From Selenomonas ruminantium subsp. lactilytica TAM6421 (GTDB lineage: Bacteria > Bacillota > Negativicutes > Selenomonadales > Selenomonadaceae), in assembly GCF_000284095.1 (NCBI RefSeq), contig NC_017068.1:2294001-2358000 (forward strand): a DNA stretch of 64,000 nucleotides. The letters are read 5' to 3'. Below, piece after piece: positions 16,344 to 26,814 of this stretch (positions within the stretch are counted from its first letter, which is position 1; each line of letters begins with the position of its first letter). The translations under genes and the position numbers were made by a program. Below the pieces are notes generated by a model. That model saw only the letters and a list, made by a program, of their open reading frames with translations, ran no database searches and was not told where the DNA came from.

Positions 16344-18400
16344 TACGCTGCCTTACGCTCCTTTGCTCGTGAAATAACGGTCTGCCACAACTGTATCAGC
16401 ATCATGGCAATGGCGCCGATGCCAGCCCCCAGCACAATGCCCCCAATGCCGCGCATGAAGGACATGTAGACCGGCGTGCGCATATGGGCGAAGGTTTCCA
16501 CCATGGAACCCTGACCGATGGTGGCAATCAGCACCAGGCCGAAGAAGATCATGGTGGGCCATTTGCGCCAGAAGGCCATGACCGCCAGCATGAAGGCCGG
16601 ATGGCCGATCATGAGTTCCTTGGTGCGGGGACGGGCGTAGAAGGCCTGCTCCAAAAAGGCGCGGAACTTCAGTTCCGTTGCCGATACCGGCATGCCGGAG
16701 GTATGGCCGCTGCGGGCCACAAAGACCACGCCGGCAACGAGTACCAGGAACATCACAAAGAGTGTCTTGATCTTCACCGGCATGTCCAGGATCTTCTTCA
16801 TCTGGTTCATGACGCCTTCCGTGTCGTCCATGCGGCCGTCGAAGACATCAAAGCGCTGCAGGAAGGCAATGCCCACCAGGATCAGCGGCAGCACAAAGGT
16901 CAGCTTGATGCCCCGGAAGATCTGGAATTCCAGCAGGTATTCCGTATCGGCCAAAGAGCCGGACAGATAAGCTGCGCCCACATAGGACAGGGCCCCCGTC
17001 ACAAACAGGGCCAACACCCCCGTAACGAGCATTTTGCCAAAGCCCAGCGTCATCTTATCCCGCAGATAGCGGATACGGTCCAGCTGGAAGATGACCGCGA
17101 TTGCCGGGAACAGGTTGGCACTGGCCAGTGCTGCCAGCACGCGGATCTTGCCGCCATTGCCCATCAGTACTGGCACAGCCGCACACAGGGCAAAGATGGC
17201 AAAGAGCAGCCACTGTTTCTTCACGGAAACATTCAGCGCCGGAACCACCAGGCTCAGATAGAGCACGGCCGCGGCAGCTACACCGGCCATGACCAGAGCC
17301 CGCAGGACCTTGCTGGGATAGAAGGCGGCAAAGGTGCCAGCCGGGCCGATGGTATAGCCATGGGATACCAGGATATCATGGGTATCCTGGAAATATTTCA
17401 TATTGGTTTCCAACAGGCTCATATTGGGCGAGGGCTTGTCGTAAATGCGCAGCAGATCCACGCGGATATTGCGCTCCTCGTCCGTATTGGACCAGCGTTC
17501 CACAGCGGTATCAATCTTCAGCTTGGGCTGTTCGTCCTTCGGAATGGAATAGACGCGGGCAATCTTGTCATAGCCAATGCCCTTGGCGATTTCCTCCATG
17601 CCGTCCTGCTTGTAGAACTGCAGCTGGGTTACACCCTCGATCAGGCCCAGCGTCAGATCGCGCTTTTTCAGCTCATCGATGGTGGCCTGCAGGGCCTTGC
17701 CAGCGCCCAGACTCTGGGCACCGGAGAAGACCACTTCGGAAATCTTATAGTCATGGAGACGGTTGAAGACGGCCTCCACATCCTCTTTCTTACAGTTCTC
17801 GTAGTTGCTGGGGCGTGCCAACACATAGAAACCGGCCTTGTTGACGGCTTCCATCTCGTCCGTAGGCATGCCGATGTTCATCTTGAGGAAGGATTCGTAA
17901 TGGACTTTTACCGCCATCACTTCTTCCGTGCCTACCTGCAGCAGCTGCACCCGGTCACTGCCTAAACGGCGGGGCACATCTTCCTTGAGCTCTTTCCAGG
18001 TGCGGGCATCGTGCCCCACGATATAGACCTCATTGCCGAGGATCTTGCCCTCGGCCACCAGCTGCCGCCACATAGGATCGGCCAGCGCACCGCTATGGTA
18101 ATTGGCCAGGATCTCACTGCCGGCAATGGCCGTGGCCTTGCCGTTGGCATTGAGTTTCTTGAAGGTGGTATCGTATACCGCCAGCGAAGTGATGCCGGCT
18201 TCCTTGGCCTTGGCCAGCACCTCATCCGCGGGCAAACCTTCCCGTTCCGCCAGTTCCAGCAGGCCTTCATAGTCAATGGCCATATCCACCTGACGATTAT
18301 TCTGTTCCACCCCATGACGGGCAAAACCGATGGTCAGTGCGGCAATCAAGCCAATGATGATTACCAGCACCAATCCCCGGTTGTAGCTAAAATCCTTCAT
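16343..18400 (-). CDS. DUF5693 family polytopic membrane protein
   Basis: 685 residues: an N-terminal TM (LVLVIIIGLIAALTIGFA, about 11-28), a large soluble domain to about 365 (GLPADEVLAKAKEAGITSLAVYDTTF, FYVLARPSNYENCK), then some eight or more TM segments to the C-terminus. The family is typically found next to csaB in Firmicutes; a role in wall-polymer modification or export is inferred from that context only. AGAAGGATA precedes the ATG, 15 nt after the DUF2993 gene; translationally coupled to csaB. Confidence 0.82.
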   Translation of the reverse strand: MKDFSYNRGLVLVIIIGLIAALTIGFARHGVEQNNRQVDMAIDYEGLLELAEREGLPADEVLAKAKEAGITSLAVYDTTFKKLNANGKATAIAGSEILANYHSGALADPMWRQLVAEGKILGNEVYIVGHDARTWKELKEDVPRRLGSDRVQLLQVGTEEVMAVKVHYESFLKMNIGMPTDEMEAVNKAGFYVLARPSNYENCKKEDVEAVFNRLHDYKISEVVFSGAQSLGAGKALQATIDELKKRDLTLGLIEGVTQLQFYKQDGMEEIAKGIGYDKIARVYSIPKDEQPKLKIDTAVERWSNTDEERNIRVDLLRIYDKPSPNMSLLETNMKYFQDTHDILVSHGYTIGPAGTFAAFYPSKVLRALVMAGVAAAAVLYLSLVVPALNVSVKKQWLLFAIFALCAAVPVLMGNGGKIRVLAALASANLFPAIAVIFQLDRIRYLRDKMTLGFGKMLVTGVLALFVTGALSYVGAAYLSGSLADTEYLLEFQIFRGIKLTFVLPLILVGIAFLQRFDVFDGRMDDTEGVMNQMKKILDMPVKIKTLFVMFLVLVAGVVFVARSGHTSGMPVSATELKFRAFLEQAFYARPRTKELMIGHPAFMLAVMAFWRKWPTMIFFGLVLIATIGQGSMVETFAHMRTPVYMSFMRGIGGIVLGAGIGAIAMMLIQLWQTVISRAKERKAA

Positions 18401-18415
18401 TATCCTTCTTCCACC

Positions 18416-19147
18416 TTATTCCACATTATCTAAGCCAGCCGTAATGACAATTGCCCCCTGGGTCTGCCGGACATTTTGGAACTGCATGCCCAGGGGCAGC
18501 CTGCCGGGCGCCGCCAGCTGGATATTGCCAAACATATCATTGAGCTTTGCCGTGCCAAAACGGCTGTTCTTCATGGCTAAATGCGTCATCTGAAAATACA
18601 GGGAACCGGCCTCTTCCACCACATTGCCTTCCATCTCAATGTCCACAGTCCGGCCAAAGACCTTCGTATCAGCCGTCACCATGATGCCTGTAGGCTCAAT
18701 GGTCACCTGCACATTATCTATCCGCTCCAGTTTGCGGGTCAGAACCTCCCGCAGATTCTCCTCATCCAGGGACCCCGTCAGGGTAAGCTTGTCCGCAGAC
18801 TTCATGGCCACCTTGCCGGCAGTCCATAAGTCCTGAACATTGAGTCGCACATTCTCCCCGGTAAGGCTGATTTCCCGGAAATAGACCTGCCCCACCTTGG
18901 CCTGATGGGCCACGCCATGGACGTGCTGCACCACCCCCAGTGCCAGCAGGAATCCAGGACGGCTGTCCACGGATACCTGCGCATCATGAGTGGCCAGGCG
19001 CTCACTCATGCGCGTCTGCAGCGTCTCCTGAGCCAGCCAGGGCAACACCGTCTCACTGAACACGATTATAATTATGAATAAAGCACCTGCAATAGTCAAG
19101 CCCTTTCGCAAAATCCGTGCCCCCCCATAAGAAGGAGCCAGGAGCAT
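18416..19147 (-). CDS. DUF2993 (LmeA-like) lipid-binding membrane-anchored protein
   Basis: 243 residues with an N-terminal hydrophobic anchor (GLTIAGALFIIIIVFSETVL, about 16-35) and a beta-rich LmeA-like domain (VRLNVQDLWTAGKVAMKSAD, LTGSLDEENLREVLTRKL, MVTADTKVFGRTVDIEMEG). LmeA proteins bind phospholipids in the periplasm and act in envelope biogenesis. It lies 28 nt after prfB in the secA-csaB operon. The fold assignment is fairly sure, the function is not. Confidence 0.7.
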   Translation of the reverse strand: MLLAPSYGGARILRKGLTIAGALFIIIIVFSETVLPWLAQETLQTRMSERLATHDAQVSVDSRPGFLLALGVVQHVHGVAHQAKVGQVYFREISLTGENVRLNVQDLWTAGKVAMKSADKLTLTGSLDEENLREVLTRKLERIDNVQVTIEPTGIMVTADTKVFGRTVDIEMEGNVVEEAGSLYFQMTHLAMKNSRFGTAKLNDMFGNIQLAAPGRLPLGMQFQNVRQTQGAIVITAGLDNVE

Positions 19148-19175
19148 GCTGCATCCTGACTCCGTAAAAGATTAA

Positions 19176-20282
19176 TTAAATTTCATGGTTGGCTTTGGCT
19201 GCCAGGAACGCACGGATGAAGGGATCGATATCGCCATCCATCACGGCCTGCACGTTGCCGGTTTCCTGACTCGTACGATGGTCCTTGACCATGGTGTAGG
19301 GCTGGAATACGTAAGAACGGATCTGGCTGCCCCATTCGATATTCTGCTGATCGCCCTCGAGCTTGGCCAGTTCTGCTTCCTTCTTCTCCATTTCCAGCTC
19401 GAAGAGCTTGGCGCGCAGCATCTTCATGCACTGCTCGCGGTTCTGGAGCTGGGAACGCTCGTTCTGGCACTGTACCACGATCCCCGTGGGCTCATGGGTC
19501 ATGCGCACAGCCGAAGACGTCTTGTTGATGTGCTGACCGCCGGCACCGGAAGCGCGGTAGGTATCCACCCGGACATCCGCCATATTGATGTCCACTTCCA
19601 CCGCGTCATCGATTTCCGGCATGATATCGCAGGCCGAGAAAGACGTATGACGGCGGGCATTGGCATCGAAGGGCGAAATGCGCACGAGGCGGTGCACGCC
19701 CTTTTCCGACTTCAGGAAGCCATAGGCATTATGCCCCTTGATGAAGAGGGTGGCGGACTTGACACCGGCTTCATCACCGGGCAGCAGGTCTGCCGTCTCC
19801 ACGGTGAAGCCGTGGCGTTCAGCCCAACGGCCATACATGCGCAGCAGCATCTGCGTCCAGTCCTGGGCTTCCGTTCCGCCCGCACCGGCATGCAGTGTCA
19901 GAATGGCATTGTTGGCATCATAGGGGCCGGAGAGCAGCACTTCCAGCTGCAGGGCCTCCAGGCCTTCGGCCACTTCATCCAGCTCAGCCTTGACATCGTC
20001 TTCCATGCTGGGATCATCCTCTTCGAGGCCCATTTCCAGCAGGGTTTCTGCATCTTCATGCTTAGCCACAAGGGATTTATACTTGTCCACGCCGGATTTC
20101 AGATCCGCCAGTTCCTGATTGAGCTTCTGGGCAGCTTCTGCATCATCCCAGAATGTAGGCTCGCCCATCTTGTATTCCAGCTCGGCGATCTTCTCTTCCT
20201 TGCGGGGAATTTCCAAAGCTTCGCCCATATGGTCCAGCTTTTCCTTCAGTTCGCCCAACCGGGGTTTTAAATCTTCAAGCAT
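19176..20282 (-). CDS. prfB: Peptide chain release factor 2 (RF2)
   Basis: 368 residues, full family length. It has the RF2 stop-codon-recognition tripeptide S203-P204-F205 in RISPFDANAR and the peptidyl-hydrolysis motif G248-G249-Q250 in ASGAGGQHINK. The N-terminal domain (MLEDLKPRLGELKEKL...EIPRKEEKIAEL) is encoded in one continuous frame, so the autoregulatory UGA frameshift found in many bacterial prfB genes is absent. AAAGGTG precedes the ATG, and secA ends 14 nt upstream. Confidence 0.97.
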   Translation of the reverse strand: MLEDLKPRLGELKEKLDHMGEALEIPRKEEKIAELEYKMGEPTFWDDAEAAQKLNQELADLKSGVDKYKSLVAKHEDAETLLEMGLEEDDPSMEDDVKAELDEVAEGLEALQLEVLLSGPYDANNAILTLHAGAGGTEAQDWTQMLLRMYGRWAERHGFTVETADLLPGDEAGVKSATLFIKGHNAYGFLKSEKGVHRLVRISPFDANARRHTSFSACDIMPEIDDAVEVDINMADVRVDTYRASGAGGQHINKTSSAVRMTHEPTGIVVQCQNERSQLQNREQCMKMLRAKLFELEMEKKEAELAKLEGDQQNIEWGSQIRSYVFQPYTMVKDHRTSQETGNVQAVMDGDIDPFIRAFLAAKANHEI

Positions 20283-20296
20283 TCTTTACACCTTTC

Positions 20297-22903
<2,607 letters not shown>

Positions 22904-22924
22904 ACAAAATCACTCCTAACATTA

Positions 22925-22953
22925 ATTATAAACTCACCTATCAATATTAACAA
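22925..22953 (-). promoter_or_regulatory. secA promoter
   Basis: On the minus strand TTGTTA (22953-22948) and TATAAT (22930-22925) are 17 bp apart, just upstream of the secA ribosome binding site. The short leader argues against a long SecM-type arrest region. Confidence 0.75.
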
Positions 22954-23106
22954 AGAAGCCCCCATAAGTCAATGATACGCAGGATTCCGGGGCGCTGCTC
23001 CTGCTGCGCAAAGATTTCACTGTAACCCGCTACCTGCCGGCAGGATTTTATGATACAATGGTGAATAAGTAAAGGTAGTGATTGTATAATACTGGCGGAG
23101 GGGCTT

Positions 23107-24222
23107 ATGCGGGATTTAAGGGTGTTTGCCATTGACAACTCCATAACATTCCAAAACACCTTGGTGCAGGAGCTATCAAGACGTCTCCCCAGCGGCAGTC
23201 TGGTGGAACACGCCGCTAAGCCCGCCGAGGCCATGGATAAGCTGCCCATTTTCAAGCCCACCATCATCGTGATGAACTTTGCCCTGGGCTCTCTTTTGGT
23301 GAATCAGGAGAAATTCCTGCCCCTGCTGGTCAAGAAATATCCCCAGGTGCCCATTGTTACCTATGGCATCCTGGAAAGCGGACAAAAGGCCGCCATGATC
23401 CTGGGTGCTTCTCATTATCTGAAGAAACCCTCCATCGGGCAGCCCATGGAACCCTTCTATGAGAATCTGGTCAGTGCCCTGCTTGTATCCCAGGGAAAGA
23501 ACTCCACTGCCTCCCTTAGTTCTGCCGATATCGGCGGCGGAGCTGTGGTCACCCGGGAAATCTGGCGGGCCTCAAGACCTGCCCAGCCGCCGCCACCGCC
23601 CAAGCCGGCGCCTTCCCCCATGGAGCCCATGATCAATGTGCCGCAAAATGCAGCCCATATCGATCTGATTGCCATGGGTGCCTCCACCGGCGGCACCGAA
23701 GCATTATCCGCCATCATCACGAAGCTGGAACCGCCCCTGCCGGGCATCGTCATCGTCCAGCATATCCCGCCGATGTTCTCCAAGCTGTTCTCTGAGCGCC
23801 TCAATACGGAAAGCAAACTGACCGTCAAGGAAGCCGTCAGCGGCGATGTGGTGCTGCCTAACCATGTGTACATCGCGCCGGGAGCCAAGCATATGACCAT
23901 CTCCCGCATGGGCACCCGTTATATGCTGGAATGCAAGCCTGGGCCGCCGGTGCACAGCGTCTGTCCCTCCGTGGACGTGCTCTTTGACAGCGTAGCTGAC
24001 ATCGCAGGCAATCATGCCATGGGCATCATCCTCACCGGCATCGGCAAGGACGGCGCCGCAGGGCTCCTCAAGATGCGCAACCTCGGCTCCCCCACCATCG
24101 GTCAGGACGCCGCCAGCTCCACCGTCTATGGCATGCCCAAGGCCGCTTTTGAAATTGGTGCTGTACAGCAGCAGCTGCCGCTTCTAAGCATCCCCCAGGC
24201 CATATATAAGATCGTAAGATAG
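23107..24222 (+). CDS. CheB-type protein-glutamate methylesterase with degenerate receiver domain
   Basis: 371 residues. The C-terminal CheB domain (about 183-371) has the full triad: S193 in MGASTGGTEA, H219 in VQHIPPMF and D315 in TGIGKDGAAG, so it should demethylate/deamidate MCPs. The N-terminal receiver (1-125) has lost key residues: the acidic pair is D10-N11 and the phospho-acceptor Asp is N57 (IIVMNFAL), although K106 remains. A Pro-rich linker (PPPPPKPAPSP, about 162-172) joins the two. ATG 23107 with GGCGGAGGGG upstream; a TATAAT at 23085-23090 may be its -10. It has its own terminator and stands apart from any cheA or cheR in this window. Confidence 0.88.
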   Translation: MRDLRVFAIDNSITFQNTLVQELSRRLPSGSLVEHAAKPAEAMDKLPIFKPTIIVMNFALGSLLVNQEKFLPLLVKKYPQVPIVTYGILESGQKAAMILGASHYLKKPSIGQPMEPFYENLVSALLVSQGKNSTASLSSADIGGGAVVTREIWRASRPAQPPPPPKPAPSPMEPMINVPQNAAHIDLIAMGASTGGTEALSAIITKLEPPLPGIVIVQHIPPMFSKLFSERLNTESKLTVKEAVSGDVVLPNHVYIAPGAKHMTISRMGTRYMLECKPGPPVHSVCPSVDVLFDSVADIAGNHAMGIILTGIGKDGAAGLLKMRNLGSPTIGQDAASSTVYGMPKAAFEIGAVQQQLPLLSIPQAIYKIVR

Positions 24223-24224
24223 GC

Positions 24225-24255
24225 AAAGCCTTCCCACTCAGGGGAGGCTTTTTTT
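24225..24255 (+). terminator. Terminator of the CheB-like gene
   Basis: AAAGCCTTCCC pairs with GGGGAGGCTTT around ACTCA and runs into a T-tract. It separates this gene from the permease-kinase pair. Confidence 0.88.
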
Positions 24256-24345
24256 CATTATAGAAGGAATTTCTGCCACAAAAGGCGAAATTATCCAAAA
24301 ATATTATTTGCCTGTAAGCTCAACGAACTGGAAGGAGCGTTCTAT

Positions 24346-26799
24346 ATGGATAAGCAAACGCAGAAGAACCTGCTCTCCCCGCTGCATGTCTGGGCACTTT
24401 CCCTGGGCTGTGCGGTGGGCTGGGGTGCTTTTATGGTGCCCGCCAATCTCTTCATTCCCACAGCAGGGCCGTTGGGAACCATGCTGGCCATGGGCATCAG
24501 CACGGCGCTGCTTCTGGTTATCGGCGCCAATTTCTGCCGTCTGGCCGAAAAATACCATGACGACGGCGGCATCGTAGCCTATGTCCGCAACATCATCGGC
24601 CATGACCATGCCTTTCTGGCGGCCTGGATTCTTCTGATCGCCTATCTTTCCATTCTCTGGGCCAACGCCACAGCCACTGTGTTGCTGTTCCGCTTCCTGC
24701 ACGGAGACTTGCTCTCCTGGGGCTATCTCTATACCATTGCCGGCTTTGACATCTACTTCGGCGAGATGCTGGCTGTCTGGCTGGTCATTATCGTCTTTGG
24801 CCTGTTCACCTGCTACAGCGGCACGCTGGCCCGCTATTTGAACACCTTTTGCGCCATCCTTTTTTTTCTGTCTGTCATTATCCTGTCCGCAGCCATGTTC
24901 AGTCAGGTAGACACGAGCGTATTCAAGCCGGCCTTCCAAACTTATACCAATCCCATCATGCAGATCTTCAGTATGGTGATGCTGGCTCCCTGGATGTTCT
25001 TCGGCTTTGAGGCCGTCACCCATGCCTGCGATGATTTTGATTTTTCCAGCAAAAGACTCTTTCCCATTGTCATCGCAGCCGTGCTCAGCGGCGGACTTAT
25101 CTATATCCTGCTGGCGGCCATGGCCATCATGTCCATCCCGCCGGAATACGCCTCCTGGACTACCTATATCGCCCAGCGCCCCCATCTTGAGGGACTTGCC
25201 GGACTGCCGGTATTCCATAGCGTGCATGCCGTTTTCGGCAGAGAAGGACTGCTCTTTCTCTGCGTATCCATCGACTGCGCCATCATCACCAGCCTCATGG
25301 GACTTTACCGCACCTGCGGGCGCCTGCTGTACTTCATGGCCAGATGTGAAGTCCTGCCTGCCTGGTTCAGCAAACGGGCCGCGGATGAAACGCCCCGCAA
25401 TGCCATCATCTTTGTGATGCTTATTTCCCTGTTGATTCCCCTCCTGGGACGGATATCCATTGTCTGGCTCTGCGACGTCATCACAGTGGTCGGCTCCGTC
25501 GCCTATGGTTATGCTTCCTACTGCGCCTATCTGCTGGCAAAAAGAGAAGGCAGCCGACAGGACAAATTCAGGGGCATCTTTGGTGTGTTCATTTCCTGTC
25601 TGTTTTTCTTCTGTCCATTGCTGCCCGGGCTGTTATTGGGCGGTTCTTTGGATACAGAATCCTATCTGATGCTTTCAGTCTGGAGTATTCTGGGCTTTAT
25701 CTATTATTGGTATGTATTCAAACACGATACCCACAACCGCTTTGGCCACAGCACCTCCATGTGCATTATGATCCTGTTCCTGAATTTCTTCTCCACCAGC
25801 ATCTGGCTGCGGCAGGTTACCGAAGAGCGGCTCAAAGATGCTGCCACCGGTTCCTTCACGGGAGGCTACAGTATTATAGTCGCAGACAGTGTCGTCCAGA
25901 TGGCTATGATTATGATTATCCTGCTTTTGATGACCAATATCTTCATCACGCTGAAACGCCGGGAACACGATATGACCCGGACACTCCAACAGCAGCACGA
26001 AGTCAATCATGCCCAAAACACCTACCTGCGCAATCTGGCCCATGATATCCGCATTCCCATGGAAGCGGCCCAGCTTTCCGTCCATCATTCTTTGGAAAAC
26101 TGCACCATTTGTTCCGCCTGTGCAGTGGAATCCTGTCCTCATCGCATTCCCGACCGCCTGGCCAACTGTCTGGGACAGTTAGACAGCCACAGCCAGTACC
26201 TGATGAGCCTGATTTCCAGCATGCTGGACAAGCGTAACATGAAAATGGGCGGTATAGAAATGGGCAAAATACCCTTGGATTTTGCCCGTATGGATTGGCG
26301 GTATACTTTGCAGCATATCAAGGATATATTCGCGCTGAAAATGCAGGAAAAAAATATCTTTTTTGAAGTCTACCCCATTGAACTGCCTCACCCCCATGTC
26401 ATCTGCGATACGCAACGCTTAGAGCGCCTCCTTATCAATCTGGTCAGCAACGCCTGCGAATTCACGCCCAATGCTGGCGGCGTCATGGTAACCCTGATGG
26501 AAACAGGCCCAGCTGCCGTAAAATATCAGGGACAGGATGTGCCCGGTGCCATCTATGAAATCCATATCAACGACACGGGCACCAATATGCCGCCCGCCAT
26601 CATCCAGCATATGGCCGAGCCCTTCGAGCTCGAAACCAGCGGCCTGGGTGGCCTCTATATCGTTCAAGGCCTGACAACCCTCTTAGGCGGCAGCATCAAG
26701 ATCAACACCAACACCGGACAGGGACCGGGCAAGGATATCGTCGTGACACTGCCTCTGCCACTGGCTGAACCTCTGTTTGAACCGGCAGCAGAATTCTAG
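24346..26799 (+). CDS. APC-type amino acid permease fused to a histidine kinase core (active-looking copy)
   Basis: 817 residues. Residues 1 to about 545 are an APC-superfamily permease: LGCAVGWGAFMVPANLF near the start and some 14 hydrophobic segments. After a short linker comes a kinase module: H box with H566 (LAHDIRIPM), a cysteine group C586/C589/C592/C597 (CxxCxxCx4CP), N box with N698 and N702 (NLVSNACEF), G1 box D743-T-G745 (INDTGTNM, second Gly of DxGxG is Asn) and G2 box GLGGLYIVQGL (766-776). It probably senses amino acid binding or transport and signals to an unlinked response regulator; none is encoded nearby. GGAAGGAG precedes the ATG, and the stop is 15 nt before the second copy. 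Confidence 0.85.
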   Translation: MDKQTQKNLLSPLHVWALSLGCAVGWGAFMVPANLFIPTAGPLGTMLAMGISTALLLVIGANFCRLAEKYHDDGGIVAYVRNIIGHDHAFLAAWILLIAYLSILWANATATVLLFRFLHGDLLSWGYLYTIAGFDIYFGEMLAVWLVIIVFGLFTCYSGTLARYLNTFCAILFFLSVIILSAAMFSQVDTSVFKPAFQTYTNPIMQIFSMVMLAPWMFFGFEAVTHACDDFDFSSKRLFPIVIAAVLSGGLIYILLAAMAIMSIPPEYASWTTYIAQRPHLEGLAGLPVFHSVHAVFGREGLLFLCVSIDCAIITSLMGLYRTCGRLLYFMARCEVLPAWFSKRAADETPRNAIIFVMLISLLIPLLGRISIVWLCDVITVVGSVAYGYASYCAYLLAKREGSRQDKFRGIFGVFISCLFFFCPLLPGLLLGGSLDTESYLMLSVWSILGFIYYWYVFKHDTHNRFGHSTSMCIMILFLNFFSTSIWLRQVTEERLKDAATGSFTGGYSIIVADSVVQMAMIMIILLLMTNIFITLKRREHDMTRTLQQQHEVNHAQNTYLRNLAHDIRIPMEAAQLSVHHSLENCTICSACAVESCPHRIPDRLANCLGQLDSHSQYLMSLISSMLDKRNMKMGGIEMGKIPLDFARMDWRYTLQHIKDIFALKMQEKNIFFEVYPIELPHPHVICDTQRLERLLINLVSNACEFTPNAGGVMVTLMETGPAAVKYQGQDVPGAIYEIHINDTGTNMPPAIIQHMAEPFELETSGLGGLYIVQGLTTLLGGSIKINTNTGQGPGKDIVVTLPLPLAEPLFEPAAEF

Positions 26800-26814
26800 A
26801 GAGGAGATGTGCTT

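Noticed and set aside
20200-20282. Programmed +1 frameshift in prfB
   Set aside because: The reading frame is continuous through the region where the UGA normally lies.
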